64,000 nt of DNA from JAJPKK01 sp963747835 (GTDB lineage: Bacteria > Pseudomonadota > Alphaproteobacteria > Rhizobiales > Xanthobacteraceae): contig CAVVGO010000005.1 of the NCBI GenBank assembly GCA_963747835.1, forward strand, positions 1,922,001 to 1,986,000, given 5' to 3'. The position numbers were made by a program, and so were the translations under genes. This document shows positions 21,301 through 27,964 of this stretch, piece after piece (position 1 is the stretch's first letter; every line of letters starts with the position of its first letter). The notes under the pieces are model-generated. The model searched no databases. It saw only the letters and a list, made by a program, of their open reading frames with translations, and was not told where the DNA came from.

Positions 21301-24300
21301 CAACGGGAATCTCAACGCCGCGACCGGCCAGGACGCGACGCTGACCTGGGCACAACTCGAAGCCCTCGCGCATCCGGTGAACGACAACGGCACGTTCACG
21401 GTCACGGTCGATGCCAATTATGGCGGAACCAATGTCACGTCCTCGACCAATCTGATCGTGACCGATACCCCGCCCACTGCGACGCTCGTCAACAATGGGC
21501 CGGTCAATGAAGGCAGTTCGACCGCGACCGTGTCCTTCACCAATGTGTTCAGTCCGTCGGCGGCGCAAACAGCCGCTGGCTTCACCTACGAGTATGACTT
21601 CACCAACACAGGAAACTTCGTCCTTGGGAGCGGGCCAACCGCAACGGTCCCGACTGTCGATCTGCTGACGCCTGGTGCCCACGTGGTCAACGCCGAAATC
21701 CTTGACAGCTATGAAGTCGCGAACCACCTCGCCGGCACAATCGTGTCGACGACGATCCAGGTCAACTATGTCGCGCCGATCCTGACGCTCAGCGGCAACC
21801 CCACCGTCGCCGAGGGCAGCACGTACCAACTCACCGTCTCGGCCCAGGACCCGGGGACCGAGCCGATCCAGAGCTGGATCGTCAACTGGGGTGACGGCTC
21901 GGCGCCGCAAACCTTCGCCGGTCCGACGCCTTCGAACGGCACCCAAGTCACGTTCACCCACGCGTTCTCAGCGGACGGCCCGCTGACCATCTCCGTCACC
22001 GCGGTCGATGCGGACGGGTCGGTCAGTGCCACCAAGGGCGTGACCGTGAGCCACGTGGCCCCGCAACTCCAGAACGTGTCGGCGACCGCCATCGACGAGA
22101 ACGGCCAATCGCAACTCACCGGCACGATCCTCAGCGTAAGCAGCCAGGACACCTATACGCTCAATGTCATCTGGGGCGACGGAACGAAGAGCACGCTGAA
22201 CCTCGCGGCCGGCGCGACCAACTTCACCTTGGGGCACACCTATCTCGACAATCCGCCGGACGGCACCCTCAACAGCGCCTACACCGTCGGCGTCACGTTG
22301 ACGGACAGCGAGAATGCAGCGGCGACCACAACAATCACCGCGCAGGTCCTCAACGTCGCGCCGATCATCAGCGGCGTGGCCTTGTCGGCGCCGACCATCC
22401 TGGAGAACGGGACCGAAACGGTCAGCGGGGTCATCATCGATCCGGGTTCGCTCGACACCCAGACCGTCACGGTAAACTGGGGCGATGGCACCTCGACGGT
22501 GGACGCGACCGTCAACCAAACCACGCGGACGTTCACGGCCACCCATCAATATCTCGATGACAGCTTGCCGGACGGAACGTACCAAACCGTCAACGGCGTC
22601 CACCAGGGTACCTACACCATCACGCTGACCGACACTGACAAAGACGCCGGCGTCGGCACCGCCTCCACAAGCGTCGTCGTGCAAAACGTCGCGCCGTTGG
22701 TTTCGCAACTCTCCGTTGCCGACGCCGGCGGCGCCGCCACGATGACCCCCAACAGCCCGATTACGCTCACCGGCGCCTTCGTCGATCCGGGCACGCTCGA
22801 TACCCACGTTGTCACGGTCAACTGGGGCGACGGCACGACTGCGAACCCCGACATCCAGACGTTCTCGACGCTGCCGGCTGGCGTACTCACATTCGCCTAT
22901 GATCACACCTACACGTTGCCGGGCGCGTTCACCATTTCCGTCACCGTCACGGACAAGGATGGTGGCGTGGGCACCGGCATGGTGCTTGCCACCATTACCG
23001 GGGTTGCCCTCAACAACGGCCAACTCATCATCGGCGGCGACGGCACCGTAACGGTCCGCGAGCCGGCAACGCCGGTCGCCTACTGGAGCTTGAACGATCC
23101 GCAAGGCAGTACGACCATTACGGATTCGACGGCCAATCCCGACAATGGCACATACTATCCGGGCCCGGTCGGCAACGAGCTCGGCGTTGCCGGCGTGCCG
23201 GCCTCGCTGGCTCCCTGCGGGGCGGGCACGGCCGTGTCCTTCTACGACTACAAGTCCGACTACATCGGCATCGCCGACAGTTCGAAATTCCATCTCGCGA
23301 ACGGGACGGTGGAATTCTCGTTCTGGCCGCGCTTCACCACCTTGATCGGAAGCCAAACGCTGTTCTCCAAGGGTGCCGCCGGCGACCCCAACAGCCTGAC
23401 CATCGGCCTCAACGGCGAGGATCTCGTGGTGACGCTCGGCGGCAACACGATCCAGACGGGTCCGCTCATCTCGGCGCAGACCGCCTGGTACAATCTCTCG
23501 TTCTCGTTCGGCTCCGGCGGCATGCAGCTTTATCTCAATGGCGTGCTGGTCGGCCAGAACGCCTACACCGGAGGCCTGACGTTGAACCAAGACGACATCG
23601 TCTTGGGAGGCTCCGACGCGACCACGCCGCTGGGCGTGACAAACACGTCACAGCTCAGCATCACCACGGCGTTTGACGGTCTCATCGACGGGGTCGCCAT
23701 CTACAACTTCGCGCTGTCGGCCCCCCAGGTCCAGAACGTGATGCAAGCCGGCCCGCTGGTAGGAGCCAGCAACGCTAACGGCTCAACCATCGAGGTGTAC
23801 GCCAGTTTCTTGCCGGGGCCGACCCACATCCTGGATTTCCAAGCCTCGCAGGTCACCTCGATCCTCGCCGAATTGGGCAACGGCAATGACATTCTGCGCA
23901 TCGATCCGAGTGTAAGCGTGCCCGCCACGATTTACTACGGAAACGGCAACGATCAGATCTATGCCGGCAGCGGCCCCTCCAATTTGATCCCGTCGCTCGC
24001 CGGCGGCAACGGCAACGACATCCTGGTGGGCGGATCCGGCAACGACATCATAACGGCCGGACACGGCACCGACTATTTGGTCGGCGGCGGCGGCAACGAT
24101 GTCATTACCGGCGGCGGCGGCAACGACACGCTCGGCGTGCCGCCTACGACCGTGGCGCCGATCTCCTATTGGATATTGAATCAGGCAAACGCAAGCGGCA
24201 CCATCGCCAACAGCACCGAGACCGTGTACGACACCGAGGGCGTCGAGAACGGCAACTTCTACGCAGTTGGCACCACGCAGGACCTCAGCGCGCCAGGGCC

Positions 24301-25636
24301 ATCCCTGGCACAAGCCCCTTATGGCGCCGGCACCGCAGCCGAGTTCATCGGCAGTCCGACCGACTTTATCGGGATTGCCAACAACGCCGCCTTCCAGGTA
24401 GAGAGCGGCACCGTATCGTTCTGGTTCAACGCCGCCACGCTGCAAGGCCAGCAGACCATCTTCTCCAAGGCCTCGAACGGGGTCCAGGACGTGCCGCTCA
24501 CCATCGGCCTCAACGGCGGCCAGCTGGTGGCCCAACTCGGCGCCGCCGGCAGCGATACCGCAGACGGCGGCACCATCGCGTCGAGCCAGTCGGTCGCGGC
24601 CAATACTTGGTACAATGTCGCGCTGTCGTTCGGGGTGAACGGCATGTCGCTCTATCTCAACGGCAACCTGGTCGGCACCAGTGCGTTTGCCGGCGGTTTG
24701 GCATTGAACCAGGATGCGATCGTGATCGGCGGCTCCAATGCGCTCACGCCGATCGGCCGGACCAATCCGGCCGGTCAGCGCATCACCAACTCCTTCGATG
24801 GCGAGGTCGACCAGGTGGCGCTCTACGGCAAGAGCCTCGACCAGATCCAGGTCCAGGGCGTGATGAGCAATGGCCCGCCCGATCCGGGCTTCGGGCGGGC
24901 GCTGAACGGCCTCGCTGGCGGCTTGGCGAACTATACCTTCGCCTACGTCAACGGCATTCTGCAGGCGACCAACACAACGAATTCGAACGTCACCACCATC
25001 TACGGCGTCGGAAGTCTCACGTTCGGCGACGGAACCGTGGCTCTTGTGTTGAACTCCGGCAGCCCGAGTACGCCGTTCCTGACCTTGAGCCAGGCTCAAA
25101 GTCTCGCCCCGGACGGCAAGCTGGCGGTGATCGGCGACGGCAACCAGCCGTTCGAGCTCATCAAGCCGGCATCGGGGGTGGCGTGGACCGCGGGCGCTTC
25201 AGTGATGGTCGGCCAGACCGGTTACGTACCCTGGACCAATGGCACCACGACGGTGCTGGTGATCAATGGCCAGCCGGCGAAGGATCCGGTCGCCCCCGAC
25301 ACGCCAACGGCCGCCCAAGAGGAGGCCACTGGGCCAATCAGCGCTGTCGCGATCGAGCAGGTTAACCCATCCCAGCTGTTGAGCTTGATCCAGGGCAGCA
25401 ACATCACTATTCCGGTTCAGGAGGTCGGGTCGACCACTTCCGGCGCGCAACAGACGTTGTTGTTTGACGAAAATACCGGGGCGCTGATGCTCGCGATCGA
25501 CAGTGCGGAACTTTCAGCCACCGCGCCCTCGCTTTTGATCGACAGTCTCGGCGAGGAATGGGTTTTTGTGCCAAATGGCAGCACGACGGCGTCGCTGGTG
25601 CAGATATCGGGCGCACTCACAACCCGCGACGACTGA
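11996..25636 (+). CDS. Giant surface protein, part 3 (C-terminal 4,500 residues; propeller, PKD, LamG and RTX domains)
   Basis: This is the C-terminal half of the giant protein. The TTG at 11996 is only the first possible start after the frameshift. Domain order by base: beta-strand repeats (12,000-16,200), glycine-rich block (16,220-17,220), seven-bladed lactonase-like propeller (about 17,990-19,130), three TGD repeats (19,217-20,062), PKD-like domains with five WGDG motifs (20,590-23,010), LamG-like domain (23,071-23,757), RTX nonapeptides (23,996-24,137), second LamG-like domain (24,157-24,890), then a unique tail ending TTRDD. LamG and PKD domains usually bind glycans or act as spacers, and RTX repeats bind calcium outside the cell, so extracellular location is likely. 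No sorting signal such as LPXTG or an autotransporter barrel is seen at the C-terminus. It is followed closely by the putative export genes. Confidence 0.88.
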   Translation: MIIGNSTADIEAQQVSLPTSSQATSSTSSLGGNTSPTANNTLSTTTTVTAMSSAEVDTRVLTVESNADVSPGFTATTTRDAAPIDTGSSSSSQTLVLNRLIAWNATIVMLGAVDPDLEIDSNGNIITHVNISATLNAGTFDVANIVNIGALDGSMTFTIPASFYDTMPSGYGTITSSATITGAPSVIFHTGFDQVTIFNQSIDNLLINQINVINPSTDFTANINIDVGTHTGFTPIITSTPGDTKILIQNDSTISTPNITFNDVITNPDGTTTAITAGGNIISGSDAATIETTGLVLQAPSGFIGTSTAPIEAEATGMFAALAQSNIYISETGTLDLGYVGAVLNAVTVNGVDSTGGTVDLYATASLVNDPGNTANTANILAPVIILDVPNGAIGTLADPVDIGSSGATTTLTAVADTGVTIDDVADRNALDIASVTDTAIGAGVTGNVTITTIAQAASGEDIVLGATSLVTANSGTITLQAGDNLTTAVGSVISASGTVTVGGDYNAAVNPIGKLIQLQGVINGSSATITSGTASDTIYVTNVAANTPTTIAGGGNDIITIGSIKGSSPLNNGLLNRIDDTLTINGGTNGNSTLTIDDTGDATNTTGTLGTLMGDAVLSGLGMGAVIQYVDIATTEVALGSGSDIFNVQATLAGTTTTVVVGVNGNTVRVGGPNGNLTDTVNNIQGLLNLDGNGTNAVLNVVNAGETRATTGILDNGHLTGLGMGSSSPSTVNAGAGIQFSGFTDVNIMLGSGADNFTVGSISNLTTINTGTGGDTVTVGLSTGTNGLTEIDAPLLIQESGNANDQLVVLSNVSSALTLDQASPTVGLVTGIGTSGQPGRIEFAGVTTLTVDQSDVGHVDTLTINNTVTDTVVESGGGGHAITVNNVENQTTLDLGADDTVTVFDATTVNSNAVPALSVVGNATNTLTLDLSATTAAVNALIEDGATPGTTGILHDFTASGGDIGFNSVGKVNVNLGTGNDLVVINTTDSNSVLSLNGGDGDDFFDVDSIGDTTNITGGNGTDTVALIITAFPTANEFALLNVDVENLFVDNSAYSGAVAWTNLDGMIYAASGDTSNLVVNSSGAQLTRIIGGSNPDNTLNTATASANSVIGTVTDHEVVLESGLDVLSGGSTDNYLNYGNVMTFDGLTVGNTPVTSYGEDGFTLTTNNALGFQLDETTSASAEAQSTSDTFTLAATNGSPFSLYSMQFAANTALSQPTTIDVTFTGHTISGGTVTVTKSVTLDSTDFTTVNFTTADGFSGVTTVSWNAGSASPALFTAVDNIVAVATPGATAFAGTPVVPTFTINGNLTFDTSNGTISSGSITIDPQNGGASTTYNAGASFAGTGISEQTISGKIAQFTFDGDLVIGAGVTITASGSNGISIVATNNVTINPGATFDASAVNITTGLGGSTAGPGGGGGGGNGGGGPGGYGQSTNPQGGQAGQSSNGAYAGTYSNGRAKGGAGGSGEDSGYMGGFGGFGHGGGGGGGGGGGYAGYYYNLSFGTDGHGGNGGRGGNGVGGTGGSSGGGGGSGIYNNNSGSAGSGLAGSGGLGGGSGTGGGGGGAGTTGTGGNPGKAPTGVGVGGTNSVNGSGISGGMGGGAGGGGGGGGAGGGGGGASGGNGSDDLGFFTVSLNAGNGGNGGSSGAAGGTGGAGGMGGGGGGAFQIIANGTLNVVSDAQFSAEGGSGQQGSGGSGTPAGEGSVAGGSGQTGGNGAGSAGGGGSGGTGGTGAPGAGGAGGTIKIVGTVLTATGAEINVQGGTGATDAGLTAPDGGQGRVIVGSNTDLTLKGQTIASGISSISGAPLNSNITPTPTLSTLPTYTTGELGTNPVIDPSASISDTTPYLPGISSTTPNIAGLIGGAALDGLISGITLPTISGEPSTALVAIESIDVHTSANNILGVQYNGYNLLLVVNLTSVNLPTPELGVITSNTSTYQADLETGGAVTGTAATLTALDAGAVWAVLVPDTTTIAVNATIGNPSNTSTLTGTVSDQTLNPGGVVYVTSQNNALNYPPNISGFNAEAVSPDGKQIYAVNTAQNALVVVNTSDLSQRQLFEQSYNGVNGLQGATGVAVSPNGAYVYVSSSQGITVFQRNTTTGDLTLDSALSTTATSLQSHVSAGQTDVFDTIALSPDGSTVYVGGTDGIVSYSWSNTTGLSFVAAAGTSEGVSDVSAIEQSPSTNATYSNDLFAVSSSGDTLYLLNATTLTNEASLSGPTQQGLALTGASDVVVSSDGVTVFVSGEDSDAISIFQRTIVNSAPALMLNQTLQDGFDGVRGLAEPDSLALSPDGQYLMATGQLSDDIAVFALNTNDQQWQFVQVVRNNNGGVTGLFGPDALVTVDGTGGPFTYVADFGDTNDLGGITKFSIATSLPPPISDVTTFANIEGLSVNTEGNDDTITLAAAGPPPFNPATSVNNNTINFGIPDNLTTGDALTYSTNGGTAISGLQNGQIYYAIADGPNMIELASSRANALAGIAIAISSVGVTGTAHQLSAAGTLPEIPLLDPSQAVDNTTHTVNFGVPIYLSTGDQITYVNNGGTPISGLVSGDTYYVIAVGTGVIALASSLANAQAFTPIPISWTGSQGTPPDYSVEFSVAGRITALPFITPSTAINNSTNTLNFGIADNLITGEEIGYSSGGGTPISGLQDGKNYYVITAGPDAIKLASSQANALAGTAILITSAGATGTQHQFIVDGTGSAQWVGTSIGTGTTNLTSKKNTVVLEQISATTVVYLGAGSGDVADIQSSTPGAALTVNGDQGGDTINLEQVGYQSTTTFEGGPGRDIVYVAGSAIPASATVTLHGNNPQGVPADQGDDLYFDPGNNNVPNFTSNPSPPSPNQGTISASNNGTTFGTVTYDTFEGIQVIAAPIITFQNTPYVTSEGDTITLTALITPLGTGNTLTGEGWSLTGSGTFGDATGTYDASTDTETLTLTARQLLALGIGNAGTYTIGLEATNGSGLTSEKFTTLTILYAAPVIAVNGASTTTVGTPYTISFGATSPVPDPITQWVVNWGDGTTLNPDLQTFGAGTSMATHTYTVPGTPEIQVSGYDVEAPTTAVGPGTLTVTVTVNQASVSAGGPYTIAEGQTLDLAAIAPGTPTSFSWDINGNLNAATGQDATLTWAQLEALAHPVNDNGTFTVTVDANYGGTNVTSSTNLIVTDTPPTATLVNNGPVNEGSSTATVSFTNVFSPSAAQTAAGFTYEYDFTNTGNFVLGSGPTATVPTVDLLTPGAHVVNAEILDSYEVANHLAGTIVSTTIQVNYVAPILTLSGNPTVAEGSTYQLTVSAQDPGTEPIQSWIVNWGDGSAPQTFAGPTPSNGTQVTFTHAFSADGPLTISVTAVDADGSVSATKGVTVSHVAPQLQNVSATAIDENGQSQLTGTILSVSSQDTYTLNVIWGDGTKSTLNLAAGATNFTLGHTYLDNPPDGTLNSAYTVGVTLTDSENAAATTTITAQVLNVAPIISGVALSAPTILENGTETVSGVIIDPGSLDTQTVTVNWGDGTSTVDATVNQTTRTFTATHQYLDDSLPDGTYQTVNGVHQGTYTITLTDTDKDAGVGTASTSVVVQNVAPLVSQLSVADAGGAATMTPNSPITLTGAFVDPGTLDTHVVTVNWGDGTTANPDIQTFSTLPAGVLTFAYDHTYTLPGAFTISVTVTDKDGGVGTGMVLATITGVALNNGQLIIGGDGTVTVREPATPVAYWSLNDPQGSTTITDSTANPDNGTYYPGPVGNELGVAGVPASLAPCGAGTAVSFYDYKSDYIGIADSSKFHLANGTVEFSFWPRFTTLIGSQTLFSKGAAGDPNSLTIGLNGEDLVVTLGGNTIQTGPLISAQTAWYNLSFSFGSGGMQLYLNGVLVGQNAYTGGLTLNQDDIVLGGSDATTPLGVTNTSQLSITTAFDGLIDGVAIYNFALSAPQVQNVMQAGPLVGASNANGSTIEVYASFLPGPTHILDFQASQVTSILAELGNGNDILRIDPSVSVPATIYYGNGNDQIYAGSGPSNLIPSLAGGNGNDILVGGSGNDIITAGHGTDYLVGGGGNDVITGGGGNDTLGVPPTTVAPISYWILNQANASGTIANSTETVYDTEGVENGNFYAVGTTQDLSAPGPSLAQAPYGAGTAAEFIGSPTDFIGIANNAAFQVESGTVSFWFNAATLQGQQTIFSKASNGVQDVPLTIGLNGGQLVAQLGAAGSDTADGGTIASSQSVAANTWYNVALSFGVNGMSLYLNGNLVGTSAFAGGLALNQDAIVIGGSNALTPIGRTNPAGQRITNSFDGEVDQVALYGKSLDQIQVQGVMSNGPPDPGFGRALNGLAGGLANYTFAYVNGILQATNTTNSNVTTIYGVGSLTFGDGTVALVLNSGSPSTPFLTLSQAQSLAPDGKLAVIGDGNQPFELIKPASGVAWTAGASVMVGQTGYVPWTNGTTTVLVINGQPAKDPVAPDTPTAAQEEATGPISAVAIEQVNPSQLLSLIQGSNITIPVQEVGSTTSGAQQTLLFDENTGALMLAIDSAELSATAPSLLIDSLGEEWVFVPNGSTTASLVQISGALTTRDD
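16220..17220 (+). repeat. Glycine-rich block of the giant protein
   Basis: About 330 residues are very rich in glycine, with runs of up to about 11 consecutive Gly residues and GGNGG, GGTGG and GGAGG motifs. Short hydrophobic strands (AFQIIANGTLNVVSDAQF; TIKIVGTVLTATGAEI) interrupt it. It sits between beta-helix-like turns (ISIVATNNVTINPGATFDA before; QGRVIVGSNTDLTL after), so it looks like long Gly loops extruded from a beta-helix. It resembles mycobacterial PGRS and polyglycine-helix sequences only by composition. Confidence 0.85.
17990..19130 (+). other. Lactonase/YVTN-like beta-propeller domain inside the giant protein
   Basis: Repeated blades carry A.SPDG..IY/VYV signatures: AVSPDGKQIYAVNTAQNALVV, AVSPNGAYVYVSSS, ALSPDGSTVYVGG, VVSSDGVTVFVSG and ALSPDGQYLMATG. 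This is typical of the seven-bladed lactonase-like fold. No catalytic assignment is possible. In surface proteins such propellers usually mediate binding. Confidence 0.75.
19217..20062 (+). repeat. TGD repeat cluster 2 (three tandem copies)
   Basis: Three tandem copies lie at about 19217-19470, 19498-19735 and 19801-20062. Each has a leader ending in .NFG, then L.TGD..TY..NGGT.ISGL, then YYVI, then a LASS.ANA.A segment. They follow directly after the propeller and precede an unrelated strand-rich linker before the PKD domains. Confidence 0.8.
20590..23010 (+). other. PKD-like domain array in the giant protein
   Basis: A series of roughly 80-100 residue Ig-like domains carries WGDG motifs near bases 21015, 21885, 22170, 22470 and 22820. 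Each is followed by a .TH.Y or FTHAFS strand, the hallmark of PKD domains. Intervening units without WGDG (around 20600-20900 and 21200-21770) look like degenerate relatives. These domains generally act as extracellular spacers. Confidence 0.8.
23071..24890 (+). other. Two LamG/concanavalin-like domains flanking an RTX calcium-binding block
   Basis: Two copies of a LamG-like lectin domain occur at 23071-23757 and 24157-24890. Each starts with P..YW.LN and contains GTV.F.F, QT.FSK, LTIGLNG, WYN..LSFG..GM.LYLNG and FDG..D.VA.Y. Between them, at 23996-24137, lie about five RTX nonapeptides (GGNGNDILV, GGSGNDIIT, GGGGNDVIT, GGGGNDTLG). The RTX block is short compared with classic toxins, so it may stabilise folding after export rather than drive it. 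Confidence 0.82.
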
Positions 25637-25650
25637 TAGCATTTTTCAAT

Positions 25651-25670
25651 GCCCGGCCTTGGGGCCGGGC
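25651..25670 (+). terminator. Hairpin between giant gene and export-like operon
   Basis: A perfect 8-bp stem (GCCCGGCC/GGCCGGGC) with a TTGG loop lies 14 bases after the stop of the giant gene and 20 bases before the start of the DUF3467 gene. No T-run follows. It is more likely an attenuator or an mRNA-stabilising 3' end than a full terminator, and could let the structural protein be made in different amount from the downstream genes. Confidence 0.6.
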
Positions 25671-25690
25671 GCATCGAAGGAGAAGTATGA

Positions 25691-26041
25691 ATGAGTGATA
25701 CATCGCTGGCCAAGACCGCAAGCGCGGCACCCAAGGCGCGGCCCACCGGCGAACCAGCCGCTCGCGAACCTGCGGTACGCGAGACCCAGTTGCGCTGGGA
25801 CGATCAGAAGATGGCCACGAGCTTCGCCAACGTCGTGAACATCCAGAGTACGCGCGAGCAGGTCGACCTGTTCTTCGGCACCAACCAGACCTGGAATGCG
25901 GCCAATGAAAAGACGCTGACCATCGAACTCAGCAATCGCATCATCCTGTCGCCGTTTGCCGCGAAACGCCTCAGCGTCGCGCTCAACGGCGTAATGCGGG
26001 AATATGAAGCGCGTCATGGCCAGCTCAACGTCGAGTCCTGA
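25691..26041 (+). CDS. DUF3467 family protein
   Basis: A 116-residue soluble protein with no signal peptide or membrane segment. The first 30 residues are Ala/Pro/Glu-rich and likely disordered. Residues 33-110 match the DUF3467 family as I recall it: RWDD.KM..SFANVVN, STREQVDLFFGTNQTW, LSNRIILSPFAAKRL and VMREYEARHG. The start is set by the strong ribosome-binding site AAGGAGAAG just upstream. The biochemical role of the family is unknown. Its place between the giant gene and the membrane fusion protein, 26 bases ahead of the latter, suggests a cytoplasmic helper such as a chaperone or regulator of export; that is inference only. Confidence 0.88.
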   Translation: MSDTSLAKTASAAPKARPTGEPAAREPAVRETQLRWDDQKMATSFANVVNIQSTREQVDLFFGTNQTWNAANEKTLTIELSNRIILSPFAAKRLSVALNGVMREYEARHGQLNVES

Positions 26042-26067
26042 CCAACCTAACGCGGGCAAGCCTCTGC

Positions 26068-27952
26068 ATGTCAGTCATTGGTCGAGGATCGGAGCCGGTC
26101 AGCTCGTTGGCGAGTGAGGCCAAGGAGCCGGTTGCGGTTCTCGATCAGGCGTTGTGGCGCGAGCTTTTGACGGCGGAAACTGCCGAGGCGTTCGGGTCAG
26201 CGTGGTTGGGCCTTGCGTGCCGGGTGATTTCCGGAGCGTCGGGCGGCATTCTGCTGCTTGCCCATAGCAACGGTGCTGCGCCGGAACTGGTGTCGTCGTG
26301 GCCGACCGGGGTCCTTGCCGACTCCGGCCTGTTTGCCGCCGCCCAACTGGCGATGAAGGAGGGACGCGGCTTGGTGCAGCCGCCGCCGGCCGGCACGTCG
26401 CCCTATAAGCTACGTACCGCCTACCCGATCCAGTTGGACGGCAGCCTTGTCGGCGTCGTTGCGCTCGACGTCGAACCTGGGTCATCGCGTGACCCGCGCG
26501 ACATCATGCGCCAACTGCAATGGTCGGTCGCCTGGGTGCGCGATTTTTTGCGCCGCCGGCAGGTCTCGACCGAGCGGAGCATGGCCGAGCGGACCACGCT
26601 GGCGCTCGACCTGATCGCTGCCGCCTTGGAGGAAGACACCTCGCGTTCGGCGTGCCGGGTGGCGGCGACCGAGCTTGCTCTGCGGCTTGGCTGCGAGCGG
26701 GTGAGCTTCGGGTTCCTGGACCAGGGACATACCGAGATCGCCGGCATCTCGCACAGCGCGCAGTTCGGAAAGCGCATGAACTTGGTGAAGCAGCTGGCCG
26801 AGGCCATGGACGAGGCGATCGACCAGCACGCCGTGGTGCTGTTTCCGCCGCCCGCCGAGGACGAGCATGTGCTGGTCCGCGCCCACGGGGCACTGTCGAA
26901 GGGCCACGGCGCCGCGTTTGTCCTGACCGTGCCGTTGTTCGCGAAGGATCGGTTCGTCGGCGCCGCGACGTTCGAGCGCGCCGCCGGCGATCCGTTCGAT
27001 CAGGCGACGATCGACGTCGCGGAAGCCGTGGCATCGATCCTCGGGCCGGCCTTGTTGGACAAGCGCCTCAACGATCGCCTCGTCATCGTCAAATGCTACG
27101 ATGCTCTCTCCACGCAGGTGCATCGCTTGCTCGGCCCCGGCCATATCGGACGCAAGCTCGCCGCCGTCGCGACCGTCGCCGCCATCGTGTTCTTCAGCTT
27201 CGCGACCGGAGAATATCGGGTCTCCGCCACCGGCCAGGTCGAAGGCGAGGTGCGGCGATCGATCGTCGCGCCGTTCGACGGCTTCATCGGTGAGGCACCG
27301 GCCCGCGCCGGCGATGTCGTCCATCAAGGCGGCGTGCTTGCGAACTCTCGACAATCGCGACCTTTCTCTTGAGCGCCTGCGCTGGGTCACCGAGCGTCAA
27401 CAGCATCTCTACGAATACGACCAGGCGCTGAGCAAGCAGGAACGGGCCGATGCCCTCAAGTTCCAGAGCCTGCTCGGCCAAGCCGAAGCGCAAATTCATC
27501 TGGTCGACGAACAGCTTTCGCGCGCCCGCATGGTGGCGCCGTTCGATGGCCTCGTGGTGTCCGGCGACCTGACGCAATCGATCGGCGCCGCCGTCCGCCG
27601 CGGCGACGTCATGTTCGAGGTAGCCCCGTTGCAGGATTACCGGGTGGAATTGCGCGTCAACGAGAGCCAGATTGCCGACATCGTGCTGGGACAGAGCGGA
27701 GAATTGGTGGTGGCGGCGCTGCCGGAACACGCCTTCCCGTTCACCATCGAGCGGATCACGCCGGTTGCCGCCGTGCGCGACGGCAACACCTTTTTTGCCG
27801 TCGACGGCAAGCTGACGGCGACCTCCGATCGTTTGCGGCCAGGCATGGAAGGGGTGGGAAAGATCGAGGTCGGGGAACGCCAGCTGATCTGGATCTGGTT
27901 GCGGTCCGCCCTGCATTGGTCCCGTCTTGCGGTGTGGAAATGGCTCCCCTGA
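26068..27952 (+). CDS. GAF-domain/HlyD-type membrane fusion protein (one frameshift)
   Basis: About 627 residues when joined. Two GAF-like domains (residues about 25-165 and 175-340) lie on the N-terminal, presumably cytoplasmic, side. One transmembrane segment (about 361-378, AAVATVAAIVFFSFA) follows. Then comes a HlyD-like periplasmic part with a lipoyl half-motif (IVAPFDGFIGEAPARAGD), a short coiled coil (RWVTERQQHLYEYDQ to LVDEQLSRA), the second half-motif MVAPFDGLVVSGDL and a beta-barrel region. HlyD proteins normally bridge an inner-membrane transporter to the outer membrane. GAF domains sense small molecules or mediate dimerisation. The frame slips near base 27343 (GVLA..TLDNRDL); removing one A restores it. 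The ribosome-binding site at 26068 is weak. The next gene starts 12 bases downstream, so this belongs to the same operon. Confidence 0.85.
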
Positions 27953-27964
27953 TCAGGTGATCCC

